From Spirochaetota bacterium (GTDB lineage: Bacteria > Spirochaetota > Spirochaetia > Sphaerochaetales > Sphaerochaetaceae), in contig JAEXDQ010000011.1 in NCBI GenBank assembly GCA_023401595.1, positions 1-64,000 of the forward strand: a stretch of DNA of 64,000 bases, in the 5' to 3' direction. The notes beneath the pieces were generated by a model. It had not been told where the DNA came from and did no database searches. It saw nothing but the letters and a program-made list of their open reading frames with translations. Below are positions 34,484 to 43,806 of the stretch, one piece after another (the first letter of the stretch is position 1; each line of letters begins with the position of its first letter). Position numbers and translations under genes: made by a program.

Positions 34484-35767
34484 TTACTCTTCCGGGCCGC
34501 ATGCCCATTCATAGACAGGAAGCGCTGTCACTTTCTTGCCATTTTCACAAGCCAGCTTCCCGCTGAATTCGTATGTCAGGAGCAGAAGATTATTACATTT
34601 CGTTACCGTTGAAGCCTTTTCAAGTCCCCTCAGTTCCCTCTTCATGGTCGTCGTGTTGCCGGGATCGTAGGAAACCTGGATACAACTGAGGACTTGCGAA
34701 CCCTTACAGACAAGAAAGTCGCATTCAGTTTTTCCATCCCGAAAATAATAGATGTCAAAACCTCGGTGGCGGTATCGCTTCAGAAGCTCTAGGAGTACGA
34801 CACATTCAAGGCGCCACCCCAGATTTTCCTTTGAATAGGCATTCTGGCGATTATTCATGATTGAGCAGTCCACGGGATAAGCTTTTTCCTGCGTCATGCG
34901 AATTCTACTTTTGGTCGAGTATTTATGAAGTCCCAGCAACAGGTAAGCCTGTTTGAGATATCCGATGTAGTTTTCCGTCGTATGGTATGACTTGAAACCA
35001 AAGACTTCTGAGAATCTTGTAGTATTGATTTCCATCGGAACCTGATTGAACAGGTAATTGGCAAAATTCTCGAAAGCTGTTTTATATTTGACGCTGAAAC
35101 GTCTTTCTATATCATTCTTCAATATGTTTGACACAAGATTGTCAACATACGAAAAGGCGTCTTCTTTACCGCCGATCAGTTCGGGAAATCCGCCGCTTTG
35201 CAGGTAATCGTCAAAGGCGTTCTTCTGGAAGGCTATGGCTTTTGTTGTGACTGAAACAACATCCACGTCTTTGACCCTGCAATAGTCGGCGAATGAGAAG
35301 GGATACAGTTCTATCGGGTGGCATCTTCCTGTGAGATGTGTGGCAAGTTCTCCACTCAGGAGTTTTGAGTTTGAACCGGTGATAAGTATTTTCAGTCCTT
35401 GACGCAGTAGTCGGTTGACAAAAAGATGCCATTTTCTCACATTTTGTATTTCATCGATGAATAAGACCTCGAAATCACCGTAGAGCCTGTAGAGGTTTTC
35501 CAGGATGAGATTCAGATCTTCCGGTTCGGCTTCTGCAAGTTGCTCATCATCAAAATTCACGTAGGCGAATTTTTTGCTTGCTGTTTTCAGGACATTGATG
35601 CACAAGGTAGATTTTCCTGAACGGCGTACTCCCATGACTACTTGAGCAAGGGAACTGTCCAGGTTGACAAGAGTTTCCTCAGCCCTATGAGCGAAAGGTG
35701 TCTGGATGAGGCGTTCAAGTTCACTCTTTTGGTCTGCCAGTATTTGCCTGACGTGTGTGCTGTCCAT
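34484..35767 (-). CDS. AAA-family ATPase with DUF4143 C-terminal domain, second copy
   Basis: A 427-residue protein. Walker A is VMGVRRSGKST (about 43-53), Walker B VLFIDEIQNVRKW, and ITGSNSKLLSGELATHLTGR is the family sensor segment. The C-terminal half ends in a nuclease-like pattern, FDIYYFRDGKTECDFLVCKG followed by CIQVSYD. It belongs to the same broad family as 19353-20567 but to a different subgroup. Low GC compared with the neighbours hints at recent transfer. Four 13-bp boxes at exact 33-bp spacing lie directly in front of it. Function of the family is not established. Confidence 0.9.
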   Translation of the reverse strand: MDSTHVRQILADQKSELERLIQTPFAHRAEETLVNLDSSLAQVVMGVRRSGKSTLCINVLKTASKKFAYVNFDDEQLAEAEPEDLNLILENLYRLYGDFEVLFIDEIQNVRKWHLFVNRLLRQGLKILITGSNSKLLSGELATHLTGRCHPIELYPFSFADYCRVKDVDVVSVTTKAIAFQKNAFDDYLQSGGFPELIGGKEDAFSYVDNLVSNILKNDIERRFSVKYKTAFENFANYLFNQVPMEINTTRFSEVFGFKSYHTTENYIGYLKQAYLLLGLHKYSTKSRIRMTQEKAYPVDCSIMNNRQNAYSKENLGWRLECVVLLELLKRYRHRGFDIYYFRDGKTECDFLVCKGSQVLSCIQVSYDPGNTTTMKRELRGLEKASTVTKCNNLLLLTYEFSGKLACENGKKVTALPVYEWACGPEE

Positions 35768-35784
35768 AATGAAACTCCTTGCCG

Positions 35785-35916
35785 ACTGCGTTATTTTTTG
35801 TTTCTAGCATATAATAAACTGCGCTATTTTGCAAGTATGGCACTATTACAACTGCGTTATTTTACTATTTTTGAGTATGGTAAACTGCGTTATTTTCTGT
35901 ATGCTGTGCTGGTCAA
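35785..35916. repeat. four iteron-like boxes at exact 33-bp spacing upstream of the DUF4143 ATPase
   Basis: ACTGCGTTATTTT occurs at 35785, 35851 and 35884, and ACTGCGCTATTTT at 35818; every step is 33 bp. The 20 bases between boxes differ except that each unit tends to end in A. Thirty-three bases is close to three helical turns, so bound proteins would line up on one face. The first box begins 17 bp before the start codon, so binding should block transcription. Confidence 0.88.
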
Positions 35917-36185
35917 CAAAAACAACAGTCAAACGGCAGCTCATTCTCAATGCGTTCCACGGCTCAGTCATGGAACTTCCTAGAGCGGATTGGCAGTATC
36001 CGGATATGGTATGCAGACATGGCATGCAGACACCGAAGGGCCATGAAAAGTCTTTGAAAATTCAGACCTCTCACAGCCCCTTCCGGTTGTCGCGCCTCAA
36101 GACATATCAATGAACGCCGGGGCGGTCGGGTTTCTCCAGATGTCGGCCGATGCGACGGCCCTATGCATTCACTGACACAGAACGT
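35917..36185. other. gene-free stretch after the 33-bp repeats
   Basis: About 270 bases in which I see no gene, terminator or clear promoter. The M20 gene to the right ends toward it and the ATPase starts away from it. Confidence 0.4.
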
Positions 36186-37511
36186 TCATTTCACAGACGT
36201 GAGTATCTTCTTGTAGAACTCCACCGCCGGGGGCAGGGTATTGATGTTGATGTTCTCATCAAGCCCATGGATTGACTTGAACTGCTGCTCGTTGATCTCC
36301 AACGGGGCGAACCGGATGGCGTTCTGGCAGATCGGGCCATAGAAACGTGCGTCCGTACCGCCGGTCATCGCATACGGCGAAGGAACCACATCGGGGAACA
36401 ACTCCTTGACCGTCCGTTCTACAAGCTTGAACGGTTCTCCATGGTAGTCGACCACAGGGCAAGGGTCGCTTGCGTTGATTACCTCTACCTTGACATCGTA
36501 CTTCGCCGCGATACCTTCCAGAAGCTTGCGGGTTTCTTCCGGCCCCTGATGATGTATGAACCTGCTGTTGCCGGTCACGTACGCCTCCTGCGGCAGGACG
36601 TTCAGCCCATCGGACCCCTTGGCCATGGTGAAGGCGAGGGTGGTGCTGATCATGGCCCCCGCCAGCGGGTTCACCTTCGGCAATAGGTTGTTCAATAGAG
36701 GGGAGAGACCCTTCGCATGCCGAAGGACGAAACCAAGAGGGCCTTTGATAGTCGGCCCCAGTCTACGGAACATCTCTATGGTGGTCGGGTTGAGCCTGGC
36801 GGTGAAGGGGTTGTGTTTTTCGATATCGCACATGAACGCCCCAAGCCGTACCAGCGGAGTATTCTTGCCCGGAGCCGATGCATGTCCGCCTCCGGACTTC
36901 GCGACGAACCTGAAGTTGCCTGTCCCTTTCTCCAGACACCCAATCATGGCGAAACGTCCCTTCGCCCCTTTGAGCGGCTCGCTTTTGATCATGCCGCCTT
37001 CATCGAGCAGGAATTGAAGCTTCACCCCCTGTTCCTGAAGGTATGCGACGATATCGGGAGCCCCTGAACCTGCGACTTCTTCGGTGCATGAGGATGCTAT
37101 GTACAAATCCACCGTAGGCTCGTAGCCGCTTTCTATCAACTCGTCGAACGCTTGGAAAATGCAGAACAGCGAGCCCTTCGTATCGACAGTACCGCGGCCC
37201 CAGATGACACCGTTCTCGATATCCCCGCTGAAAGGCCCGTGCGACCAAGAGCCGGTAGCTTCCACTACGTCCTGATGGCTCATCAGCAGGATTGGATCCG
37301 CTTTCGGAGCCTTGCTCGCCCATTTGAGCAGGATGGAACCCTTGAAGTCGTGCAGCTCCATGGTGGAGAACACATGGGGGAACAGTTCCTTCAGTACGCC
37401 GTGGAACGCATTGAATTTTTCCGGTTGAGGTACGTCCACGACAGATACCGTTTCACACTGGATCATTTTCGCTAGTTTCTGTGCATAAGCCATAGCGATG
37501 TCTTCTTTCAT
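36186..37511 (-). CDS. M20-family peptidase/N-acyl amino acid hydrolase (PM20D1-like)
   Basis: A 441-residue M20 enzyme of a subgroup distinct from the two paralogues at 26.6 and 30.8 kb. Metal and catalytic motifs are LMSHQDVVEATGSW, WGRGTVDTKGS, CTEEVAGSGAPD and the C-terminal MTGGTDARFYGPIC. Similar enzymes (carboxypeptidase S, PM20D1) cleave N-acyl amino acids or small peptides. GGAGC precedes ATG 37511. Upstream on the same strand are two membrane proteins, including a DUF5058 member, that likely import or export its substrate. Confidence 0.92.
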   Translation of the reverse strand: MKEDIAMAYAQKLAKMIQCETVSVVDVPQPEKFNAFHGVLKELFPHVFSTMELHDFKGSILLKWASKAPKADPILLMSHQDVVEATGSWSHGPFSGDIENGVIWGRGTVDTKGSLFCIFQAFDELIESGYEPTVDLYIASSCTEEVAGSGAPDIVAYLQEQGVKLQFLLDEGGMIKSEPLKGAKGRFAMIGCLEKGTGNFRFVAKSGGGHASAPGKNTPLVRLGAFMCDIEKHNPFTARLNPTTIEMFRRLGPTIKGPLGFVLRHAKGLSPLLNNLLPKVNPLAGAMISTTLAFTMAKGSDGLNVLPQEAYVTGNSRFIHHQGPEETRKLLEGIAAKYDVKVEVINASDPCPVVDYHGEPFKLVERTVKELFPDVVPSPYAMTGGTDARFYGPICQNAIRFAPLEINEQQFKSIHGLDENININTLPPAVEFYKKILTSVK

Positions 37512-37660
37512 ATTCGTTGCTCCTTTTCAGGTAAAATCCATCATGCTGCGCCGTCCGTACAAGGTCACGCAAGTAGCGTTGCCCTTCCGCGGCTTTTTTG
37601 TCCGGCGGACCCGCCCCGTCGAAAATATCGATCCGATGCTGACGAAGGCTAATAAAAACA

Positions 37661-38338
37661 TTAACCTTCCAGCTTGCCTTTGCGATAGAACACCCATGCG
37701 ATGGCGATTGAAATTCCTCCGATGACGATCAGCAAGGTACTGGTCTGGCCGATCAGAGACGGTACCAAGATGCACAGGGCGCTCATCAGCGTCAGCGGGA
37801 AGACCGAAAGCTTCACGCTCTTCGAGAAATACTGCATGCCCAACGCTCCGAACAGGGCGGGCAGCACGTTGTCGAACGCGGGTTTGAGCGTCGGGTTCTG
37901 TAGGATGGGCGTTAGAGGTATCAGGCAAAGGACGCCGATGAAGATGACCAACATGGTCACGAGCGACGAAGTAGCGACGCTGAGCGTGGCGATGATCTCA
38001 TCCTCCGGCGTTCCCGCCTCGGTTTTCGCAATCTCTCGGGCGTTGAACGCGCAGGGGAGCTTCAGGTTCGTGATGTTGCCCGTGATGAAGGAGAGATAGC
38101 TCGCCCCAGGGCCGATCAGCGGCACGTAGATGAGGAACTCCACGATGCAGGAGGGGAGGTAGACGATCAGGACCTTGATCAGCGCCGGCCAGAACGCATC
38201 CATCAGGATATGTGAGTCCGTGATCAGGCAGACCGCCAGCGGTGCGCCCAGCAGAAGCACCAGACCGATCGACAGGCCTATCCTCCCGATCAGGTGGATT
38301 TGGTTGTTGTACGCTTTGAAATCAAATTGTTCGTTCAT
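37661..38338 (-). CDS. polytopic membrane protein, partner of DUF5058 protein
   Basis: A 225-residue hydrophobic protein with about six membrane helices (for example IGLSIGLVLLLGAPLAVCLI and LVTMLVIFIGVLCLIPLTP). A conserved-looking loop reads GPGASYLSFITGNITNLKLP, with NITNLKLPC followed by a charged stretch, suggesting a substrate pore lined by polar residues. I do not recognise a named family. It follows the DUF5058 gene after 12 bases and precedes the M20 peptidase. A two-part transporter for peptide or N-acyl amino acid is the simplest reading. Confidence 0.75.
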   Translation of the reverse strand: MNEQFDFKAYNNQIHLIGRIGLSIGLVLLLGAPLAVCLITDSHILMDAFWPALIKVLIVYLPSCIVEFLIYVPLIGPGASYLSFITGNITNLKLPCAFNAREIAKTEAGTPEDEIIATLSVATSSLVTMLVIFIGVLCLIPLTPILQNPTLKPAFDNVLPALFGALGMQYFSKSVKLSVFPLTLMSALCILVPSLIGQTSTLLIVIGGISIAIAWVFYRKGKLEG

Positions 38339-38350
38339 GTTCGCTCCTCC

Positions 38351-39094
38351 TTAGATCATTCCGATGAAGATGGCGCCGGCCATGCCCACCAGCATACTGA
38401 CCGCAAGGGAAAAGCTTTCCAGCTTGCCGAAGCCTTTGTTTTTGATCAGATATTGGAACAGCCCCATGCACAAGGCGCTGAGGATGGCGGTACAGACAGG
38501 CAGGTAGTCCTTGTATACGAACAGTTTTCCGATGTAGCTGCCGAGGAACGTAGCGCACAATCCTATGAACATGGCCACCATGGCCCAGTTGGCGAAGCCC
38601 TGCTTCTTCGCCCCCGCGGAGTCTTGCTTCAAGGGTCGGCTGGAAAGCTTGTTGGAATAGGCCTTGAGCGTGAAGATCGAGAGCAGACAGCCCCAGATGA
38701 TGCCGACGGTCATGACGGACATGATCGTCACCAGATGGTTCATCGTCAGCTTCGATGCGTCGAGCGTGGTTCCCATGCTTTCCGCCGCGACGGAGGCTAC
38801 GGTCGCCTCATACTGGAGGTTTCCGATGACGCTGAGCCGCAGCCAGGAAACCGGTACGCCCAACGAGCCTGAAAGGGCTATCACCCCAAGCAGGATCGAT
38901 ATGGACGGCAGTACGGTGAACGTAGCCGAAGAAAAGATCGCCTTGCGCAGCGCCTGTCGCTCCATGCCGAGCCTGACGCCCGCGCGGTAGCTTTTCAGGA
39001 TGAATACCAGGCACAGCAGGACGATGAACAGGAGTATGCCTCCTACGACCAGATAGACGGGCAGGGAATTCGCTAGGGATAGATAATCGCTCAT
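38351..39094 (-). CDS. DUF5058-family membrane protein
   Basis: A 247-residue membrane protein with about six helices, matching the DUF5058 pattern: a first helix with VVGGILLFIVLLCLVFILKS, then RKAIFSSATFTVLPSISILL, and a central SVIGNLQYEA loop. The last helices repeat the GxAGAIF pattern. AGAGGT lies before the ATG. It is the first gene of a likely three-gene operon with a second membrane protein and an M20 hydrolase. No function is assigned to DUF5058; the context argues for transport of small peptides or acyl amino acids. Confidence 0.82.
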   Translation of the reverse strand: MSDYLSLANSLPVYLVVGGILLFIVLLCLVFILKSYRAGVRLGMERQALRKAIFSSATFTVLPSISILLGVIALSGSLGVPVSWLRLSVIGNLQYEATVASVAAESMGTTLDASKLTMNHLVTIMSVMTVGIIWGCLLSIFTLKAYSNKLSSRPLKQDSAGAKKQGFANWAMVAMFIGLCATFLGSYIGKLFVYKDYLPVCTAILSALCMGLFQYLIKNKGFGKLESFSLAVSMLVGMAGAIFIGMI

Positions 39095-39258
39095 ACAATA
39101 CCTCTCGATGGTGTATGTTGAGCATAGTTTGGCTATCGGAGAATGTCTATCCGTTTATGATTTTTTTTACGAATACGCCAGGATGAGGCGGCGCATGGGA
39201 AACCGTTTCCGCCAATACCGCCCTCCGACGGCCATTTCCGCCGTATCCGCCGTTCCCG

Positions 39259-39828
39259 TCAAGTCATTTTGAGGAAATAGCTGTGGACCGTCGTATCATC
39301 GGTCAGCTCGGGGTGGAACGCGGTGACCAGCATGTTCCGTTGTCGGGCGGCCACGATTTTTCCTTGGACGATCGACAGTATGTCTACATCCGCGCTTGTC
39401 GTCCGGTCGATGTACGGGGCCCGAATGAAGGTCATGGGGACGCCCGGCCGCCCCGCGAAGTCTCCGGCAGTCGAGAAGCTGCCCAGTTGCCTACCATAGG
39501 CGTTCCGACATGCCACGACGTCCATGAGCGCGAAATGGCGACGTTCGTCGTTGTCTATCTGTTTCGCCAGCAGCAGGAGGCCTGCGCAGGTCCCGAATAC
39601 GGGCGTCCCGGCGGCGATACGTTCTCGCAGGGGAGCAAACAATCCCAGCCCCCGCAGCAGCCTTCCTTGGACCGTACTTTCCCCGCCGGGAATGATCAAT
39701 CCGTCGAACGGCCTGTCAAGGTCGGCGGGTTCGCGGATTTCAAAATGCCGGACCGAAAGCCGGTCCAGCATCGTTTCATGTTCGGCGAAAGCTCCCTGCA
39801 ACGCAAGGACCGCTATCGTTTTCGTCAT
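39259..39828 (-). CDS. pdxT: pyridoxal 5'-phosphate synthase glutaminase subunit
   Basis: A 189-residue class I glutamine amidotransferase. It opens with KTIAVLALQGAFAEHE; the nucleophile cysteine is in GTCAGLLLLA, the oxyanion region in PGGESTV, and the C-terminal His-x-Glu in AFHPELTDD. It supplies ammonia to PdxS to make vitamin B6 without deoxyxylulose phosphate. Its ATG is one base after the pdxS stop. Length is normal. Confidence 0.97.
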   Translation of the reverse strand: MTKTIAVLALQGAFAEHETMLDRLSVRHFEIREPADLDRPFDGLIIPGGESTVQGRLLRGLGLFAPLRERIAAGTPVFGTCAGLLLLAKQIDNDERRHFALMDVVACRNAYGRQLGSFSTAGDFAGRPGVPMTFIRAPYIDRTTSADVDILSIVQGKIVAARQRNMLVTAFHPELTDDTTVHSYFLKMT

Positions 39829-39829
39829 G

Positions 39830-40705
39830 TCATCGCCCCCTGTCCGCCATCAGCAGGGCTATTTCGTCCTCGTTGATTCCTACCATGGCCTCTCCCAGGT
39901 CCTCGCTCAGCTTCGCCAGTAGCTTGGCGTCCTGATAGTTCGTGACCGCCTGTACGATCGCCGCCGCCCGTTTCGCAGGATTCCCCGATTTGAAGATTCC
40001 GCTACCGACGAACACGCCTTCCGCGCCGAGCTGCATCATCAGCGCCGCGTCGGCGGGAGTGGCTACGCCCCCCGCGGCGAAGTTCACGACAGGCAGCTTC
40101 CCGTTTTCATGAACATACTGGACAAGGCGATAGGGTACTTGCAGTTCCTTCGCCGCCTCGTACAGCTCATCTTCCCGCATCGACCGTAGCCGGGCGAGCT
40201 GGGCGTTCATCATCCTCATATGCCTGACCGCCTGTACGATGTCCCCCGTACCAGGCTCTCCCTTTGTGCGAATCATCGCCGCGCCCTCGCTGATTCTGCG
40301 TAGCGCTTCCCCAAGATCCCTCGCTCCGCATACGAACGGAACATCGAATTTGGTTTTGTCGATATGGTACGTATCGTCGGCGGGACTCAGTACCTCGCTT
40401 TCATCGATGAAATCGAGCTCCAGCGCCTGAAGGATCTGCGCCTCGACGATATGTCCGATACGGACCTTCGCCATCACCGGAATGGAGACCGCTTCCTGTA
40501 TGCCGCGTATCATTTTCGGATCGCTCATGCGGGATACTCCTCCCGCCGCCCTGATGTCCGCGGGTATCCGTTCCAACGCCATGACGGCGCATGCGCCCGC
40601 GTCCTCCGCGATCTTCGCCTGCTGAGGCGTCGTCACATCCATGATAACCCCGCCCTTGAGCATCTGGGCCAGGTTCTTGTTCAGTTCATACCGTTCTTCT
40701 TTCAT
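39830..40705 (-). CDS. pdxS: pyridoxal 5'-phosphate synthase subunit
   Basis: A 291-residue PdxS barrel. The two catalytic lysines lie in PVMAKVRIGH and RTKGEPGTGD, and the phosphate-binding loops FAAGGVATPADAAL and GVFVGSGIFKS are intact. It condenses ribose 5-phosphate, glyceraldehyde 3-phosphate and ammonia into PLP in a dodecamer with PdxT. It is divergent from pdxR, with an inverted repeat and an AT-rich promoter between. Clear family match. Confidence 0.98.
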   Translation of the reverse strand: MKEERYELNKNLAQMLKGGVIMDVTTPQQAKIAEDAGACAVMALERIPADIRAAGGVSRMSDPKMIRGIQEAVSIPVMAKVRIGHIVEAQILQALELDFIDESEVLSPADDTYHIDKTKFDVPFVCGARDLGEALRRISEGAAMIRTKGEPGTGDIVQAVRHMRMMNAQLARLRSMREDELYEAAKELQVPYRLVQYVHENGKLPVVNFAAGGVATPADAALMMQLGAEGVFVGSGIFKSGNPAKRAAAIVQAVTNYQDAKLLAKLSEDLGEAMVGINEDEIALLMADRGR

Positions 40706-40759
40706 AGGAAAACCTCATTGATTCTGTTTTCCAAGGCCTTGTGCTTGCATGATACTGAA

Positions 40760-40811
40760 AAATCTGTATATATAAAAATAGACAGATTTAATATTTTTTA
40801 ACAGGACAGAT
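40760..40811. promoter_or_regulatory. PdxR-type operator between pdxS and pdxR
   Basis: AAATCTGT (40760-40767) and ACAGATTT (40782-40789) form a perfect 8-bp inverted repeat with a 14-bp AT-rich spacer; a third ACAGAT is at 40806-40811, 24 bp further. MocR-type regulators such as PdxR bind such repeated boxes between divergent genes. Confidence 0.75.
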
Positions 40812-40814
40812 AAT

Positions 40815-42206
40815 ATGCTGTACGATTTTGTACTGATCGACCGCCAGAATGGGATACCCCTGTACCGCCAGCTGTATGAAGCCTTGGGGGAGGGTATCCG
40901 CATGGGCAAGCTGCGTCCGGGCCAGCCGCTCCCCTCCATCCGCGAAGCGGCGGCGGTCCTTCATATAAGTAAGATAACGGTGGAGGACGCTTACCGACGG
41001 CTCTGTGTCGATGGGTATGTATGCAGTCGTCCCAAAAGCGGGTATGTGGTTCGCGACACGCTTCCACGCCGTACACGTCCGCCTGCGAAGCCTATGGAGG
41101 ATGCCGTATCTCCGTATCGATATGATCTTGGAACGGGAAGCGTGGATCCCTCTGTGTCCGACATCGGCGTCTGGCAATATCATCTGCGAAAAGTACTGAC
41201 GCAACGAAAGGACATCCTTTCCTATGGAGAGCCCCAGGGGGAAACCTCCCTTCGCCGGGAGTTGGCCATGTATGCATATACCTCCAGAGGTGTGGAGGCT
41301 GATGCGGAAAGAATCGTCATCGGCGCAGGCATCCAGCCGTTGCTATCGTTGCTGTGCGGATTGCTGGGAATCCGCGGACGGGTCTCTCTTCAAGAACCGG
41401 AGCTGCCTCAAGCTTCGCGCATATTCAAGGATTTCGGATACACGGTCTTGCCGTTCAATGTCTCCGAGGGACTGCGAAACTCCTTGGACGTTTCCGGCGC
41501 ACCGTTGTGCTTCGTCATGCCGACGCTGTGTGATAACGACGTGTCATACGTGTCGTATCGGGATTCGTTGTACAATTGGTTGAAAGCCGCGCAAGGACGT
41601 CTGCTGATCGAGGATGACTACAACGGGGAGCTACGGTACGCCACCGATAGCGTTCCTGCGTTGCAGGGCGGAAATCCTGACAGAATCATATACATCGGAT
41701 CCTTCTCCAAGCTGTTGCTTCCTTCGATCAGGATCAGCTACATGGTGTTGCCGCCTGAGCTGATGGCACGGTACCGGTCGTTTCCTGACGGCTACAACCA
41801 GACCGCCTCGAAGATTGAACAGCTTGCTTTGGCCCGGTATCTCCACGAGGGGGAGCTTGAGCGCCATCTCCGCAGGTTGCGTAAACAATACCGGTTGAAA
41901 AGCCAAGTATTTGAACATGCGTTCACCGCAAGCTTCGGCGATAGTGTCAGGTTGCGTCTGAATGAGAGCAAGCTATGCTTCTACTTATATCCGAGGCTCC
42001 ACGGAAACGTAAGCATGGACGGGCGAAGCTCCATCGTCTCCCGTCTGGTCGAAGCTGCGAAACAAGAGGGGATACGGATACTCCCTGCGCCGACGCATCA
42101 GTACGGTCCCGTCCTGGTGGCGGGGTTCAGCGGTATGGATGTAGACGACGTTCCTGCGGCGATCGAACGGCTGTACGAAGCCTGGAAAGGGTATCTCGTG
42201 GAATAA
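40815..42206 (+). CDS. pdxR: MocR-type (GntR-aminotransferase fusion) regulator of PLP synthesis
   Basis: A 463-residue regulator with a GntR winged helix (about 12-80, PSIREAAAVLHISKITVEDAYRR) fused to an inactive fold-type I aminotransferase domain. The PLP-binding lysine is in GSFSKLLLPSIRISY. These proteins sense PLP as a Schiff base. Its divergent position to pdxS-pdxT and the shared inverted repeat make it PdxR rather than GabR or TauR. Autoregulation is expected, since the operator overlaps its own promoter. Confidence 0.93.
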   Translation: MLYDFVLIDRQNGIPLYRQLYEALGEGIRMGKLRPGQPLPSIREAAAVLHISKITVEDAYRRLCVDGYVCSRPKSGYVVRDTLPRRTRPPAKPMEDAVSPYRYDLGTGSVDPSVSDIGVWQYHLRKVLTQRKDILSYGEPQGETSLRRELAMYAYTSRGVEADAERIVIGAGIQPLLSLLCGLLGIRGRVSLQEPELPQASRIFKDFGYTVLPFNVSEGLRNSLDVSGAPLCFVMPTLCDNDVSYVSYRDSLYNWLKAAQGRLLIEDDYNGELRYATDSVPALQGGNPDRIIYIGSFSKLLLPSIRISYMVLPPELMARYRSFPDGYNQTASKIEQLALARYLHEGELERHLRRLRKQYRLKSQVFEHAFTASFGDSVRLRLNESKLCFYLYPRLHGNVSMDGRSSIVSRLVEAAKQEGIRILPAPTHQYGPVLVAGFSGMDVDDVPAAIERLYEAWKGYLVE

Positions 42207-42248
42207 CGTCTTCCGAACGTCTCCGGAGGTTTCTGCGAAAGACGAAAA

Positions 42249-42284
42249 GAAAGCCGGATTACCAAAGAGGTAGCTCCGGCTTTC
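42249..42284. terminator. bidirectional terminator between pdxR and the symporter gene
   Basis: GAAAGCCGGA (42249-42258) pairs perfectly with TCCGGCTTTC (42275-42284) around a 16-base loop. T-runs are short, so efficiency may be moderate. Confidence 0.75.
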
Positions 42285-42324
42285 TCATGCATCGTTATGG
42301 AATAAACCCGATCGTGGGGTTCCG

Positions 42325-43806
42325 TTATCTCATCCTTTCTTCCGCTTCTTTCTTTTCAATAGCCTTGACTTCCGCGTCGCTGAGGAATGCGGAGGGAGCG
42401 GAGTCCACGCCCCTGTTCCACTGGATGAGGTTGACGAGGAAGAAGGTGATGGTCCCTACCGCACAACCGAACACCACCGGCAGAATGCCCAGGTAGAAGT
42501 TTCCACCGGAAAGAATCTGCCAGACAATGACGCCGATGGTTCCGGTGACGATTGAAATTTGACCTGACGCTTTTGTTGCGCGGGGGACGACCATGCCCAG
42601 CCCATATGCGGCAAACGGGCCGGCGCACCTGATGGCGAATGCGAACGTGTTCATGGTGACTATATCAACCCCGCCAAGCGATATCGCTATTGCGATGAGG
42701 GAGGCGATTACGTTGCACGCTCTGGTGGCGAAAATCACTTGTTTGTCGGTAAGCGGATTCTCTTTCCGGAAGTATTTTGTGTAGATGTCGTTGATGAACA
42801 TCGTGGACATGCACAGCAGATTGGAGTCGGCCGAACTCATCGTCGCTGAGATGATTGCGGCGGAAACAAGACCTGTGATGATGGTTGGCGCGAAATGCTG
42901 TGTGACGTCCATCATCGCCGTAGCTCCAGTGATACCAGGGATCTGGTCCTTTACCGCCAACGCCGCGAGACCGAGCAAGGTCGGGAAGAACGCCATGGCG
43001 GCCATCAAAAGGCCGGACAGCAACGAAGCGTTGCGGGCGGTTTTCTCGTCCTTCGCGCTTTCAAATCGGCTGATCATCTCAGGCCCGGAGAGGAATGTGC
43101 AGAAATAGTTGAAGATATAGCCGATAATGACGACCCAGCCGATTTTCGTTATGCTGAGCTGGGCGGCCGGAAGTTTGCTGGAAATTACATGCCATCCTCC
43201 GCAGCCCTTTATTACAATCGGGGTGGTGATCGCAAGTCCGACAAGAATGATCGCGAACTGGATCAAATCTGAGATTTGGTCGGCGATCATACCTCCGAGC
43301 GTCGTATACAGGATGATGACCACGCCGGCGATGATCAGACAGACATTGAGCGGGATACCCGTCAATGTCGTGATAACGGCGCCGGAAGCGGCTATCTGTG
43401 ATGAAGTCAGACAGAACAGCGCCAGAATGTTGAGTACCGCTGAGAACGTTGCGCTGGTTTTGCCGAAACGCCGTTCTATGACTTCGGGAATCGTCACCGC
43501 CATCGTCTTTCTGATCTTCGGAGCGAAATAGGCGAGGGGAATCATGGCTACCGAAGCGGCGAGTACATACCAGACCGCGCTCATGCCCCATGCGCCGAAG
43601 GCCTTGTTTGCCAGACCGGTGGTCGAACCGCCTCCGATATTGTTCGCGGACAGCGAGAACGCGACCATGAACAAGCCCATCCGTCTTCCAGCGACCATAT
43701 AGTCCTTGCTGTTCTTGATTTTCAGCTTGCCGACTACAAAGCCGATTACAAGCATGCCGATGAGATACACCGCGACAATAATGAGAGCTCCTGTGTTGAT
43801 ATTCAT
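42325..43806 (-). CDS. sodium:solute symporter (SSS) family transporter
   Basis: A 493-residue membrane transporter with about thirteen helices of the LeuT fold. ANNIGGGSTTGLANKAFGAWG and TLGGMIADQISDLIQF are SSS signature segments, and SAAIISATMSSADSNLLCMS contains the Na2-site serine pattern. It would import a solute with sodium; panthothenate-, proline- and sugar-type members share these motifs so the substrate is open. AGAGG precedes the ATG. It stands alone between two terminator-bounded units. Confidence 0.94.
   Translation of the reverse strand: MNINTGALIIVAVYLIGMLVIGFVVGKLKIKNSKDYMVAGRRMGLFMVAFSLSANNIGGGSTTGLANKAFGAWGMSAVWYVLAASVAMIPLAYFAPKIRKTMAVTIPEVIERRFGKTSATFSAVLNILALFCLTSSQIAASGAVITTLTGIPLNVCLIIAGVVIILYTTLGGMIADQISDLIQFAIILVGLAITTPIVIKGCGGWHVISSKLPAAQLSITKIGWVVIIGYIFNYFCTFLSGPEMISRFESAKDEKTARNASLLSGLLMAAMAFFPTLLGLAALAVKDQIPGITGATAMMDVTQHFAPTIITGLVSAAIISATMSSADSNLLCMSTMFINDIYTKYFRKENPLTDKQVIFATRACNVIASLIAIAISLGGVDIVTMNTFAFAIRCAGPFAAYGLGMVVPRATKASGQISIVTGTIGVIVWQILSGGNFYLGILPVVFGCAVGTITFFLVNLIQWNRGVDSAPSAFLSDAEVKAIEKKEAEERMR

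Noticed and set aside
35785..35916. CRISPR array or plasmid origin
   Set aside because: Only 13-bp conserved cores and no cas or rep gene; the location fits promoter control better.
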